Assembly: GCA_041398965.1 (NCBI GenBank)
Contig: JAWKTT010000030.1
Span: forward strand, 1-58,931
Direction of reading: 5' to 3'
Origin: JAWKTT01 sp041398965
Lineage (GTDB): Bacteria > Planctomycetota > Planctomycetia > Planctomycetales > Planctomycetaceae
DNA length: 58,931 nucleotides
The translations under genes and the position numbers were made by a program. Below the pieces are notes generated by a model, which was given only the letters and a program-made list of their open reading frames with translations, did no database searches and was not told the DNA's origin. Positions 1-8,875 of the stretch are shown here, piece by piece (positions within the stretch are counted from its first letter, which is position 1; each line of letters opens with the position of its first letter).

Positions 1-347
1 TCACTGACATCGTCCCCGGTCGAGAGCTCTCGCATCACCCCTTTCGCACAAAGAGCACGGTAGTAACCGAGTTGTCCCAGCGCAGCCCCGTGAGCGGCTT
101 CGCGAGACTGATAGAACGTCAACGGCTTATCTTTGCGATGCATACGGGGGAGCAACGTCGCGATGCACATCTTGATCTGCCCCCGGTGCATCTCCTCGAA
201 GGTGACCGTGCAGTCCCCTGGAACGATGTCGGTGAAGTGCTGTTCAAACTGCCGAATCTCCGCGATCGGCAATTCGAGGTTTCGGTTCCACTCGACCCCA
301 TTCCAAGCGAGGTCAAGGTGCGCATCAAAGATCAACAAGGTAGTCAC
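1..347 (-). CDS. Membrane dipeptidase (peptidase M19), N-terminal fragment
   Basis: This is the first 115 or so codons of a gene that runs off the left edge. The reading begins with a GTG at 345-347 and continues open to base 1. Its start reads TTLLIFDAHLDLAWN, and the His-x-Asp in DAHLDL matches the metal-binding HxD near the N-terminus of M19 (renal-dipeptidase-like) zinc peptidases. Later text (ATLLPRMHR, AAHGAALGQLGYYRAL) also fits the planctomycete branch of this family. The family hydrolyses dipeptides with a binuclear zinc centre. No ATG is available in frame close to the conserved block, so GTG (or TTG at 338-340) must start it. Most of the catalytic domain lies outside the window, so activity cannot be judged. 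Confidence 0.75.
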   Translation of the reverse strand, partial: MTTLLIFDAHLDLAWNGVEWNRNLELPIAEIRQFEQHFTDIVPGDCTVTFEEMHRGQIKMCIATLLPRMHRKDKPLTFYQSREAAHGAALGQLGYYRALCAKGVMRELSTGDDVS

Positions 348-536
348 TCCCAATGGTCGTCGTCGTGTACGGCACCATCATCGTACAACTCACAGAGACC
401 GTCTGTCACCTGAGTTGTACGCAGTCAGGACGTGAATCGACGTGGATGACGTAGCCTGAGTCTTATACCCCGTCGCCAGAGTCCTTACGCCAAACGTGAT
501 GACTCCGTTCACTCATGGCCCGATTGCACTTGTAGA

Positions 537-1061
537 CTACTGAGGAGTCGAGCGAGTCGGGTGGGTCCAGGCGGCGTAGGACCAGAGGAACCAGCCGAGG
601 ATCATTGCTGTCCCGCCGAAGGGGGCGATGGCTCCGAGCCAGCGGGTGCCCGTGAGGGTTAGAACGTACAGACTTCCCGAGAAGAGGAAGATGCCCGCAA
701 CGAACATCCACGCGGCGACCGTCAACACTCGGGACGGTCGCCGATTCATCGCGAGACCGAGACCAATCAACCCGAGCGAGTGAAACATCTGATAGGTTGC
801 ACCGGTCTTGAAGTCGGCCAAGTATTTCGTTGCGGCAGGGACTTCGATCCCGGTCACTGTCCGTGTTTCACCGATGTACTTGTCGGCGAAGAAGGTATCG
901 AGTCCATGAGCCGCAAAGGCTCCAAGAATAACTGCGAAACCGGCCAGTGCGGCCCCTAAGGCGATCCAGCGTTGACCGCCCCCCGACGCATGGCACACTC
1001 GGCGTTCCGAGGCAGAGGATGTCGACGATTCGGAATCGTGAGAGGTCGGAGTGCTGTCCAT
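537..1061 (-). CDS. DUF423 family small integral membrane protein
   Basis: A 174-residue membrane protein of the DUF423 (YgdD/YwdK-like) family, whose biochemical role is unknown. Four hydrophobic segments are visible at about residues 33-53, 91-107, 113-135 and 141-166. Family signatures are GAFAAHGL (47-54), YQMFHSL (90-96) and FSGSLYVL (127-134). Two features exceed the usual ~125-residue length: a Ser-rich cytoplasmic N-terminus of about 30 residues, and an insert of about 25 residues after GAFAAHGL. The ATG is preceded by AGAGGA at good spacing. It lies downstream of prs on the same strand, separated by 144 bp that contain a GC-rich hairpin, so it is probably transcribed separately. Confidence 0.85.
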   Translation of the reverse strand: MDSTPTSHDSESSTSSASERRVCHASGGGQRWIALGAALAGFAVILGAFAAHGLDTFFADKYIGETRTVTGIEVPAATKYLADFKTGATYQMFHSLGLIGLGLAMNRRPSRVLTVAAWMFVAGIFLFSGSLYVLTLTGTRWLGAIAPFGGTAMILGWFLWSYAAWTHPTRSTPQ

Positions 1062-1153
1062 GAGAATTCCTCTAAGGTTCTCGACTGCGTCGAGGAGACC
1101 AATTGTGTTCCGGGATTCAGGGTGTCACAGGAATTTTGACGATCTCAGGTTGT

Positions 1154-1174
1154 CCCCCCGACACTGTCGGGGGG
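1154..1174 (-). terminator. GC-rich hairpin behind prs
   Basis: A perfect 9-bp inverted repeat, CCCCCCGAC / GTCGGGGGG, with a 3-nt loop lies 32 bp beyond the prs stop codon and before the DUF423 gene. On the minus strand no T-run follows the stem, so it is not a textbook intrinsic terminator, but its position and strength suggest a transcription end or mRNA 3' stabiliser. Confidence 0.5.
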
Positions 1175-1205
1175 CTTTGAGAGTGTTTGTCCCCATTACA
1201 GGGGA

Positions 1206-2156
1206 CTACTCGAACAGGAAACTCACCGACTCGTTGCGGTGGATGCGGCGGATGGCGTCTCCGAGAAGAGGGGCCACGGTGATTTGCTTGAGGTTCGGGA
1301 GCATCTGATCGGGACGGAGTGGCAAGGAGTCGGTGATAACGATCTCTTTGATCGGGGCAGACTTTAGACGTTCCATCGCCGGGCCGCAGAAAACTCCGTG
1401 AGCCGCGCTCACGTAGACTTCGCGAGCACCATGCTTGAGGGCTGTCTCCGCCGCCCCGACGATCGAACCGGCTGTGCTGATCAAGTCGTCAAACAGCAAG
1501 GCGACCTTTCCCGTCAGGGGGCCGCCAATGAGATTGGCTTGATGTGTTTGCAACGCACTCGCCCGACGTTTGTCGACGATCGCCAGCGAACCACCAAGAT
1601 TGTCGAGATGCTGCATCGCCCGTTTGATGCTCCCTTCATCCGGCGAGACGATGACAATGTCATCGGGCGGCAGACCAAGACTCTGAAAGTATCGATCAAG
1701 GATCGGAGCGGAGTAAAGGTGGTCGACTGGCAGGTCGAAAAATCCTTGAATCTGAGCGGCATGGAGATCCATTGTCAGCACACGATCTACTCCCGCTTTC
1801 GTGATCAGGTTTGCGACGAGCTTAGACGTAATCGGGACGCGACCCGTATCTTTGCGGTCTTGTCGAGCGTAGCCAAAGTACGGCAGAACCGCCGTCACCC
1901 GGGCGGCACTCGCCCTCATGCAGGTGTCGACGAGAATCAACAACTCCATCAGGTTGTCGTTGCAGGGAGGGCCGGTCGGTTGAATGATAAAAACGTCGCA
2001 CCCACGAATGTTCTGATTCAGCTTGACGCTGACTTCGCCGTCGGGAAAGTTGGCGATCTCGACGTCTGCCAGTTCCAGATTGAGAAACGCTGCAATGTCT
2101 TGCGAGAGCTTCCGGTGTCCGCGTCCGCTGATGAGCGTCAGATTGTCATGCATCAT
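1206..2156 (-). CDS. prs: Ribose-phosphate pyrophosphokinase (PRPP synthetase)
   Basis: Cytosolic enzyme that transfers pyrophosphate from ATP to ribose-5-phosphate, making PRPP for purine, pyrimidine, histidine and tryptophan synthesis. The 316-residue length is normal. Motifs seen: FPDGE (37-41), YFGYARQDRK (93-102, ATP-binding), TMDLHAAQIQGFF (128-140, catalytic flexible region) and the PRPP-binding loop at 221-231. That loop reads DDLISTAGS where the common bacterial form is DD(M/I)IDT(A/G)GT; Ser227 replaces the usual Asp. Related loops with Ser occur in some archaeal enzymes, so this is probably tolerated. The start has two consecutive ATGs at 2151-2156. The gene appears monocistronic. 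Confidence 0.95.
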   Translation of the reverse strand: MMHDNLTLISGRGHRKLSQDIAAFLNLELADVEIANFPDGEVSVKLNQNIRGCDVFIIQPTGPPCNDNLMELLILVDTCMRASAARVTAVLPYFGYARQDRKDTGRVPITSKLVANLITKAGVDRVLTMDLHAAQIQGFFDLPVDHLYSAPILDRYFQSLGLPPDDIVIVSPDEGSIKRAMQHLDNLGGSLAIVDKRRASALQTHQANLIGGPLTGKVALLFDDLISTAGSIVGAAETALKHGAREVYVSAAHGVFCGPAMERLKSAPIKEIVITDSLPLRPDQMLPNLKQITVAPLLGDAIRRIHRNESVSFLFE

Positions 2157-2215
2157 AATTCCGTCACGAAGAACCGCATCGAGCGGTCATGTCTGAAGTG
2201 AAATCGAGGTGGGCA

Positions 2216-3394
2216 TCACACAGAGTAACGAGGCTGTGGCTGCGGATGAACCGTAGCGGGTGAAGACTGCGATTTCCGTATGTTCTCGGCCACTTGCGAA
2301 ACCGCTGATGCACTCAAGTGGGCCTCGATCGAGATGCCGCAACGATACGACTCGCCGCCAGCCAGTCGGATCACTCGTCCCTGTTCCCGCTCGTAGCTCT
2401 TGAAGTTGGGGTAGTTCGTCCCCGGCTCGATTCCGGTAACGTATCCCTCTTCCATCGACTGCGTACACTTCCAAACCGAAAGGCACGGAAGGGACGACTT
2501 CTTGAACTCGACAGTCACCCCACGGTCTGCGGTTGCGTTGTGTAAAAGGGTGGTCACGACACCTTGCTCATTGGCAAGTGGGTCGATGAAGTAGACCTGT
2601 TCGGCATAACCGGGAGTGGGGGGGAGATAAGTGTCGTAAGTGTCGATCCCTTCTGCCGCTCGTTCATTTCGCGGAACGACTTCTTGCGATGCCACGAGAA
2701 ACTTCCCCCCTCCTTCAAGAAACGGCGGGCCGAAGTTGGCGTGATAAAGCAGCTCCAATTCGGTCGCGGCGGACGACAGATTCTGGATCGAATCATCGAT
2801 CGAGAACTTGTGTTGACCAGCCACAAGAGTCACTGTCGACGTCAGTTGCAGTTGTGGACCGAACAGAGTCCGTTCATCGACAACTCCCGTAACAGAGATT
2901 GATCCGGGGCCTTGGTCATCAATGGTGACTCGCACCTCGTGTGCCGGGAGATTGGCGATCCGTCCATGAAGCGTCACGTCCGACTCGATCGGGCTACAGG
3001 CTCCTGCATCGTTGCCCGGCGGCCCATTGAATGAGAGCCCGCATCTCGCGACCAGTTCGTCGAAGCCATCGAGCCAACCGAGACCGTTGCGGGACTGCAT
3101 GTTGACAAACGCCGGATGAATCGGCCCCGACACCGGTGATTTCCACCCCCAGTTCGTTCCGTTACTGGAGGCGTTCCAGACCCCCATCCCCCGCGTTGGC
3201 AGGAGGGTCACCGAAAAAGTTCCGATGGTCACGATGACGACATCAACACCCGTCGAGAGTCCCCCTTCGAGTCGAGTCGTCTTGACCGACCAATCGTTAC
3301 TCCCTCCCAGTTTGATGCCCGTTGATGTTCCTGTGATGAGTGCCGGCCGTTCCTGTAGCGAAAGTTCGCGGGCGATGAGCGTCAGAGTTTGCAT
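2216..3394 (-). CDS. DUF4432 family (aldose-1-epimerase-like) protein
   Basis: A 392-residue protein resembling DUF4432, which belongs to the galactose-mutarotase-like beta-sandwich fold and probably acts on sugars; the exact substrate is unknown. Supporting stretches are LLPTRGMGVWNAS near residue 64, WKSPVSGPIHPAFVN, a Gly/Asp-rich segment followed by LHGRIANLPA, and a late block LELLYHANFGPPFLEGG that matches the conserved region carrying catalytic His/Glu residues in the superfamily. There is no signal peptide, so it is likely cytosolic. The ATG is preceded by AGGAGA at 8 nt. It is divergent from the BatA-type gene at 3762 and not obviously in an operon. Confidence 0.8.
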   Translation of the reverse strand: MQTLTLIARELSLQERPALITGTSTGIKLGGSNDWSVKTTRLEGGLSTGVDVVIVTIGTFSVTLLPTRGMGVWNASSNGTNWGWKSPVSGPIHPAFVNMQSRNGLGWLDGFDELVARCGLSFNGPPGNDAGACSPIESDVTLHGRIANLPAHEVRVTIDDQGPGSISVTGVVDERTLFGPQLQLTSTVTLVAGQHKFSIDDSIQNLSSAATELELLYHANFGPPFLEGGGKFLVASQEVVPRNERAAEGIDTYDTYLPPTPGYAEQVYFIDPLANEQGVVTTLLHNATADRGVTVEFKKSSLPCLSVWKCTQSMEEGYVTGIEPGTNYPNFKSYEREQGRVIRLAGGESYRCGISIEAHLSASAVSQVAENIRKSQSSPATVHPQPQPRYSV

Positions 3395-3761
3395 GTCAGT
3401 GTCTCCTGAGGAATGGAACTCGCACAGTCTATCGAACGCCCCCCCACTCCGTCATCCCGTCGAAAGCAACGCGAATGTCGGGTGGCAGCAACGAGCGTTG
3501 ATCGTTTCTGGTCCGACAAGCACCTTTTTCTCTCCTTCGACCTTTGTTGTAGAGGCGACAGCCGACGCGAGGCGACACCTTCCCCGCAAAGAACATTCCA
3601 ACTGCAGCCAGCCCTCTCCAACTGAGTGTGAGAGAAGGAGTGGGAGACGAACATGTCGTCAACCGCAACGTAAGGCGAGAACCGGTCGTTGCGGTCGGTC
3701 GTGGGATTGTTGGAGAGTCGTTCGACGGCGGGGGAGGGAGGGTGTTACGATCTTTGACGAC
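3395..3761. other. Divergent intergenic region, 367 bp
   Basis: Space between the divergent DUF4432 and BatA/VWA genes. It presumably holds both promoters, but no convincing -35/-10 pair, dyad or RNA structure was recognised. An upstream extension of the BatA reading frame into this region is open but overlaps the DUF4432 gene and has no family similarity. Confidence 0.4.
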
Positions 3762-6167
3762 ATGGACAATTCCCTCACATTCGCGTTCTTACAGATCGGC
3801 AGCCCCTGGCTGCTGAGTGGGTTGCTGCTGTGTGGTGTCCCGCTGCTGATTCACTTCTTCTTTCGCAGGAATTATCAGCGGGCCCCTTGGGCGGCGATGC
3901 GGTTCCTTGTACGGGCGATGGCGTCGCAATCGCGGCGAATGAGGTTGGAATCTTGGCTTGTTCTGATGCTGAGATGTCTGCTGATTCTGTTGATGGTGTT
4001 GGCTGCCACCGAGCCGGCACTGGTGACGGCCCGCACTTGGTTTGGGGCGAGAGAACCGGTGCATCGGATTCTGGTGATTGATCTGTCCCTCAGCATGGGG
4101 GCGAAAGGAGTCGGCGGGACAAGTTATGAACGAGCGATGCAGGAGGTTCGAGAGATTGTCAAGTCGGCCGAAGTCGGTGATTCGTTTCAAGTGATTCGCA
4201 TTTCCGGGAGTTCTCCACGCGTCATCGTGCGGCGACCGGCCCACCATGCGGACGAAGTGTTAGAGGAACTCGGTCGCTGGAGACTCACGGAGGAATTTGG
4301 CGATGTCGTCCCATCATTGACGCCAGTCCTGGAGTTGCTCGCCGAGGCTCCGGAGTCCCGAGAGGTGATACTTGTTTCCGACTTTCAAGCGGCTAACTGG
4401 TCCCCTGGGGAGAGTCGTCAGGCTGAAGAGATTCTCGGACTGTTGGAACAAATCTCCCGACAGGCGGCACTCACGGTGATCGATGTGGGGGCTCAGGGGA
4501 GCGACAATGTTGGGATCGTGTCACTCAGTTCGACGCAACCGTTTGCGGTGACCGGAGGGCTACTTGATGTTGCTGCGGTCGTTCGCAACTTTGGTCGTTC
4601 GCCAGTCTCACCACGATTACAGTGGTTCCTGAATGGAGAACTGCAAGAGGTGCTGCCAATCGAGTTGGCGGCCAATAGTGCGTTGACAGTGGTGTGGTCT
4701 CCCGCTGTTGTCGGAGGGGCAGATATGGAGGTCTCCGCTCAGCTTGCGACCGAAGATCGACTTCCGCTCGACGATGTCCGCTACCTGACGCGTCCCGTGC
4801 GAGATCAGTTGCGTTTGCTGTTAGTCGATGGAACGGCTTCGGTGGGTGACAATGTGCGCAGCAATGGGGCAGATTTCGACGGTGACCAGCAAAGACCAAT
4901 GTTGACGGGGGGAGACTTCCTGCAACGAGCTTTGCGACGACCCGGCGGAGGAGCCATTGCATCGAACATGGGACGCATGCAGTTTGATGTGAAGGCCATT
5001 ACCGATGCTGATCTGTTGGATGCCAATCTACTCGAAAGCGATGTGATCTGGATGTGCAACGTCCCCCGATTGGACGAAGCGGAGTTAAGGCGTCTCCGTC
5101 AGTTTGTCGCACAGGGAGGCGGGTTAATCGTCTCGATGGGGGATGAGGTCGATGTGGCGGACTATCAGCGAATGCTCGGGACCGGGGAGCAACCGTTGTT
5201 GCCAGTCGAACTCGATCGCCTGGTGACGAGCGACGAGACGAGCGATGAATTATTAGCGTTCGACCCGGTGCGGAGAAAGCACCCTCTGCTACGTCCGTTT
5301 GAAGGGGACGATGACGGCGGATTATCGACGACCTACGTTTTTCAATATATCAAGTCGAGACCTCGACCCGATTCTCTGGCTCAGGTGGTACTCCGACTCT
5401 CCAACGGGGCCCCACTCCTTATCGAACAGCCCTACGGGGCGGGACGAGTGGTTGTCATCACGACGGCGGCGGATGATCGATGGGGGACCTGGGCTGTTTG
5501 GCCGAGCTTCGTTCCACTGGTTCGGGAGATTTCGCAGTTCGCGGCTTCGGGATTGCTGGTCGACGAGGATCTGCGGGTTGGCGTTCCGTTGAGCCGACGT
5601 CTTCCATTCGAGGCATGTCATGGCGTCACATCGCTCTTGGCCACGGATGGGAGTCGCATTGTGCCAATCTTGGAACCGACAGAGGCGGGTTGCCTTTGGA
5701 ACTCCCCTGGGTTGCCACGTGCGGGGCTGTATCATTTGGAATTCGGATTACCCACATCGACGACTCGGGTCCCGGTCGCGATTAACATCGATCCTCGCGA
5801 ATCACAACTCGGTTCGATGGGTGAGGCCGACAAGGTGCAGGCGTTGCTCAATTCTCCACGGCATCGGCAATTAACAGAATGGTCGGACCGTCGAGGTGGA
5901 GCAGCAGGAAGTCCGGGGGGGGCCAACCAGGGAGGGCTGGTGGAATGGCTATTGGGGCTGGCTGTCATCATCCTGCTGATCGAGCAACTCAGTGCCTGGA
6001 AGCCCATAGCTGGTGTCTGGGGACTGGTTTTGATTGGCCTGTTGGGTCTCGAGTACGGCCTCTGGCGTCAGTCCCCTTGGGGAGCGGCTGCGATGTTTCT
6101 GCTGCTGGGAGCGATGGTGTTGCTTCGACTGGCCCGCCCGGTTGAAGCCTCGTCGGCCTCCCATTGA
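3762..6167 (+). CDS. BatA/VWA membrane protein with amidotransferase-like middle domain
   Basis: An 801-residue membrane protein. The N-terminus has the BatA (aerotolerance regulator N-terminal) signature: a hydrophobic segment at 14-33 ending in LIHFFFRRN, then APWAAMRFL, then a second membrane helix at about 64-82. A von Willebrand A-like domain follows, with a DLSLSMG metal-site motif at 107-113. Around residues 430-540 it has a glutamine-amidotransferase-like fold (VIWMCNVPRLDEAELRRL, FVAQGGGLIVSMGD), as in other planctomycete BatA-like proteins. Two or three C-terminal helices lie after residue 715. ATG at 3762 is the first plausible start; the purine-rich sequence upstream is rather distant. 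It stands alone, unlike the second such gene at 51260-53878, which sits in a MoxR operon. The partner is unknown. Confidence 0.85.
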   Translation: MDNSLTFAFLQIGSPWLLSGLLLCGVPLLIHFFFRRNYQRAPWAAMRFLVRAMASQSRRMRLESWLVLMLRCLLILLMVLAATEPALVTARTWFGAREPVHRILVIDLSLSMGAKGVGGTSYERAMQEVREIVKSAEVGDSFQVIRISGSSPRVIVRRPAHHADEVLEELGRWRLTEEFGDVVPSLTPVLELLAEAPESREVILVSDFQAANWSPGESRQAEEILGLLEQISRQAALTVIDVGAQGSDNVGIVSLSSTQPFAVTGGLLDVAAVVRNFGRSPVSPRLQWFLNGELQEVLPIELAANSALTVVWSPAVVGGADMEVSAQLATEDRLPLDDVRYLTRPVRDQLRLLLVDGTASVGDNVRSNGADFDGDQQRPMLTGGDFLQRALRRPGGGAIASNMGRMQFDVKAITDADLLDANLLESDVIWMCNVPRLDEAELRRLRQFVAQGGGLIVSMGDEVDVADYQRMLGTGEQPLLPVELDRLVTSDETSDELLAFDPVRRKHPLLRPFEGDDDGGLSTTYVFQYIKSRPRPDSLAQVVLRLSNGAPLLIEQPYGAGRVVVITTAADDRWGTWAVWPSFVPLVREISQFAASGLLVDEDLRVGVPLSRRLPFEACHGVTSLLATDGSRIVPILEPTEAGCLWNSPGLPRAGLYHLEFGLPTSTTRVPVAINIDPRESQLGSMGEADKVQALLNSPRHRQLTEWSDRRGGAAGSPGGANQGGLVEWLLGLAVIILLIEQLSAWKPIAGVWGLVLIGLLGLEYGLWRQSPWGAAAMFLLLGAMVLLRLARPVEASSASH

Positions 6168-6687
6168 GTGGCAACATCGAACACATTGTCCCGTCTAAAC
6201 CGTCTACTGCTGGTTTGCTCTGACGCAGGGGGCACGGCTGGAATATGGTCTCGTCAATGTCAACGCATTTTGTCAGATTGATGCAAGCGTTCGGAGAGAC
6301 GCTCCAGCGGAATGATTCATTGGGAACCTTGGAAATTTTCGGATTTCGATCTATGCAATCGCTCTTCATTTGCTTTTAATGGTGGAGTAATGGAACGGCT
6401 CGGGACGTTTGCGTCCGGTGTCGCGCTCAGGATGTGTCCATTCACGGGCATGGATTGCTGATTTTTGCAGCTTCTGAGGCATTGAGAAGCTGATTGTCCT
6501 GCCTAAAGTCATCCTCCGACGATTGTCTCTCCCGCTCTTCAAGCTGAAGGTTTTTCCCGAGGCTTTGAATCAGCGGTGCGAGATAGTCGCGAAACCTCAC
6601 AGGACTCCTTGTCATTAGGGGGTTCGATTCCCATTTTCCCAATACCCGGAAGCCCTGCGGTGTTTTGCCTAGGTGTCTTGAGGGTCG
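6168..6687. other. Intergenic region, 520 bp
   Basis: No convincing gene. Open frames here on the minus strand overlap the DUF309 gene and show no family similarity. A short stretch at 6605-6635 resembles a tRNA T-arm but cannot be folded into a tRNA. Confidence 0.4.
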
Positions 6688-7284
6688 ATGTATGGAGTAG
6701 TCACGACTATGGAAACGATGCAAGCAATGCAGGCGGCAGTCAAGTTTGTTCGACTGCTCCCTTCGGCAGATATCCCGCGATACGCGCACATTCCCGGAGC
6801 CGGAACCCCCCATCCGTACCGCGACCCTCGCGGCCATAGCCACAATCGGAAGCCACAGCAGCCGCGACCGCTCTGCGATCAGCGATGGACCGAGAATCGT
6901 TCGTATCTGATGGGGCTCGACTTCTTCAACCTTGGCTTTTACTGGGAAGCCCACGATGAGTGGGATCGCCTGTTCAAAGCGACCGGGGCTGAGTGTATTC
7001 CTGGGCGATTCCTTAAAGGGCTCGTCAAAATGGCCGCTGCGGGGATGAAGGTTCGCGAAGAGAGCATCCACGGAGTCCGTCGGCATGCCGCCTCGGCTGG
7101 TGAAGTATTCGCAGACGTTGCGGCTGAGTCCGATGTCGACCGTTATTGTGGTCTCGACTTCACCATGTTGCAGTTCGCTGCCGATCGTGCGGCTCAACTC
7201 GCGTATCCAACCGATTTAGAAGCGGGCCGCCCACTGCGAGTCTTTCCCTTCTTGTTGATCCCGGAACCTGTTCCGCTGAGCTAG
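6688..7284 (+). CDS. DUF309 family protein
   Basis: A 198-residue soluble protein with the DUF309 helical core. The diagnostic motif FYWEAHDEWDRLF is at residues 84-96, followed by FLKGLVKMAAAGMKVR (about 108-123). The function of DUF309 is not known. The first ~65 residues are a Pro/Arg/His-rich extension absent from the minimal family. The start could be the ATG at 6688 (preceded by TTGAGGG) or 6709. After the gene, 7285-7603 (319 bp) contains no gene that I can support. The following two genes run in the same direction but are separated by too much space to call an operon. Confidence 0.75.
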   Translation: MYGVVTTMETMQAMQAAVKFVRLLPSADIPRYAHIPGAGTPHPYRDPRGHSHNRKPQQPRPLCDQRWTENRSYLMGLDFFNLGFYWEAHDEWDRLFKATGAECIPGRFLKGLVKMAAAGMKVREESIHGVRRHAASAGEVFADVAAESDVDRYCGLDFTMLQFAADRAAQLAYPTDLEAGRPLRVFPFLLIPEPVPLS

Positions 7285-7603
7285 CCTTCTGTTGAAGGAT
7301 GGAGGCCGGCCTTTCCAAACTGATGCAATTCGGGTCGACAGGTGGGCAGGGAAACTTCAATGCCGTCGTGTCAGCCTCGAAGCACTGGCACTTGCAAAGG
7401 TTTTTCGGTGAACCGCGAGTTTTTTTGATGCAGGAAGTGATGGCGGAGCGTCTTCGCCCGGCACTTCCTACGTCTCAGACATTCCGCCACGGCATGCGGT
7501 GAGACTGGCAGACGGAAATTGACCGGGCGACGAAAGCTCTGTACAGTTCGCGCGACAGGGCGGCTCATCGACGGGCTGCATTCGTAAACCGAAGGGAGTC
7601 GGG

Positions 7604-8110
7604 ATGATGGGTGGAGGATATGACGATTCGCCGAATGATCCGCAGACGATGCGAGGGCGGGACTGGCCTTGCTTGCGGCAGTTCTGTGTCTTCATGGAGA
7701 ATCGGGTCGGTCGGCTGAACGACTTGCTGAGACACATCGAAAGGGAAGACCTGCGGGTCATGGCCCTGAGTGTTGTCGATACTGTCGACTTCGCGGTCGC
7801 CCGAATTCTTGTCGACAATACCGATCGAGTCCGCGAACTGCTCAGCCTCTCTGACTTCACTGTAACCGAGAACGATATCGTCGGGGTCGAGTTGCCGGAC
7901 GATCCGCAGCCGTTCTTGCAGATCTTTCGGGCGATTGTGTCGGCAGAGATCAATATCTCATATACTTATCCGCTGCTGTATCGTCGCGGTGGACGGGGGG
8001 CGATCGCGTTACATGTCGATAACGTCGATCAGGCGACGCAATTGTTGCAGTCGCTCAAGTTTCGGGTACTGACAGAGTCAGACTTGATGCAAGACGACGA
8101 ATTCTTCTGA
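7604..8110 (+). CDS. Tandem ACT-domain protein
   Basis: A 168-residue cytosolic protein made of two ACT-like small-molecule-binding domains. The first covers about residues 24-90 (CVFMENRVGRLNDLLRHIE then LRVMALSVVDTVDFAVARILVD), and the second about 100-160 (QIFRAIVSAEINISYTYPLL then ALHVDNVDQATQLLQS). ACT domains usually bind amino acids and regulate enzymes of amino-acid metabolism; here no catalytic domain is attached. The start is a double ATG at 7604 behind AGGGAG at good spacing. It sits 59 bp before the HD-domain gene, so the two may be cotranscribed. The ligand cannot be told. Confidence 0.8.
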   Translation: MMGGGYDDSPNDPQTMRGRDWPCLRQFCVFMENRVGRLNDLLRHIEREDLRVMALSVVDTVDFAVARILVDNTDRVRELLSLSDFTVTENDIVGVELPDDPQPFLQIFRAIVSAEINISYTYPLLYRRGGRGAIALHVDNVDQATQLLQSLKFRVLTESDLMQDDEFF

Positions 8111-8169
8111 GCGTTGCCGTATCTCCCCTGGAGACCCCTGAGTCGTTGGCGGGAATTGGGGAAAACGGG

Positions 8170-8739
8170 ATGAATCGAACAGAACAAATGCTGCTACTGC
8201 GTGAATACACGCAGAACGAGAGCCTCATTCGACACATGCTTGCCGTTGAGGTGGCGATGCGTGCTTATGCCCGAAAACTGGGGGCAGACGAGGAATTATG
8301 GGGGACCGTCGGACTGTTGCACGACTTTGACTACGAACGCTGGCCTAATCCTCCCGACCATCCACTTCAAGGTTCGGCCATCTTGCGGGAACGAGGCTAT
8401 TCCGAAGAGATCATCTATGCGATTCAATCGCATGCCGACTATTTAGATGATGTTCCACGACTCTCGCCACTCGACAAGTGTTTGTATGCTTGCGATGAGT
8501 TGTGCGGCTTTATCACGGCTTGTGCTCTGGTTCGGCCCGAACGGCTCAATGGTCTGGGGCCGAAGAGCGTTCGCAAGAAGATGAAACAACTTTCGTTCGC
8601 AGCCGCTGTCCATCGAGAGGACATCATCAATGGGGCCGAGGATTTTGGGGTCGACCTGGATGAGCACATCCAGTTTTGCATCGATGCCATGCAGACAATT
8701 GCCAAGGAACTTGACCTGTTACCAGCATTGCCTGCTTGA
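8170..8739 (+). CDS. HD-domain hydrolase family protein
   Basis: A 189-residue protein of the HD superfamily (HDIG-like). Metal ligand candidates are visible: His22, the His51-Asp52 doublet in LLHDFDYE, His64 and His88, with an Asp in the 102-109 region (SPLDKCLYACDEL). Family members are metal-dependent phosphohydrolases, often on nucleotides; the substrate here is unknown. Homologues are small stand-alone proteins of this size. ATG at 8170 was chosen because a GGGG-AA sequence precedes it; a TTG at 8146 is possible but has no advantage. It converges on the Nramp-like gene; the 136-bp gap between them shows no clear terminator. Confidence 0.82.
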   Translation: MNRTEQMLLLREYTQNESLIRHMLAVEVAMRAYARKLGADEELWGTVGLLHDFDYERWPNPPDHPLQGSAILRERGYSEEIIYAIQSHADYLDDVPRLSPLDKCLYACDELCGFITACALVRPERLNGLGPKSVRKKMKQLSFAAAVHREDIINGAEDFGVDLDEHIQFCIDAMQTIAKELDLLPALPA

Positions 8740-8875
8740 CATTTGAGCGTTTGAGAAGTTGTCGAGGTGAAATATCGTTTGAGCTATGGCCATGACGAGT
8801 GGGGAGCTTGGTGAATTTTGTTCGGCACGCCGTCGATGAAGGTGTCGGCGATGCGAGGCTCGCGGTCCCTCCGAT

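Noticed and set aside
1398..2201. Plus-strand frame of 267 codons
   Set aside because: It is the antisense shadow of prs.
3225..3761. N-terminal extension of the BatA/VWA gene
   Set aside because: It is open, but it overlaps the well-supported DUF4432 gene, is Ser/Arg-rich without family similarity, and BatA proteins start at the hydrophobic segment after 3762.
6605..6635. tRNA-like 3' end (GGGGGTTCGATTCCC)
   Set aside because: The T-arm pairs only three bases well, and no matching 5' acceptor strand, D-arm or anticodon arm lies upstream at the right distance.
6442..7197. Minus-strand frame of 251 codons
   Set aside because: It lies antisense to the DUF309 gene and has no recognisable domain.
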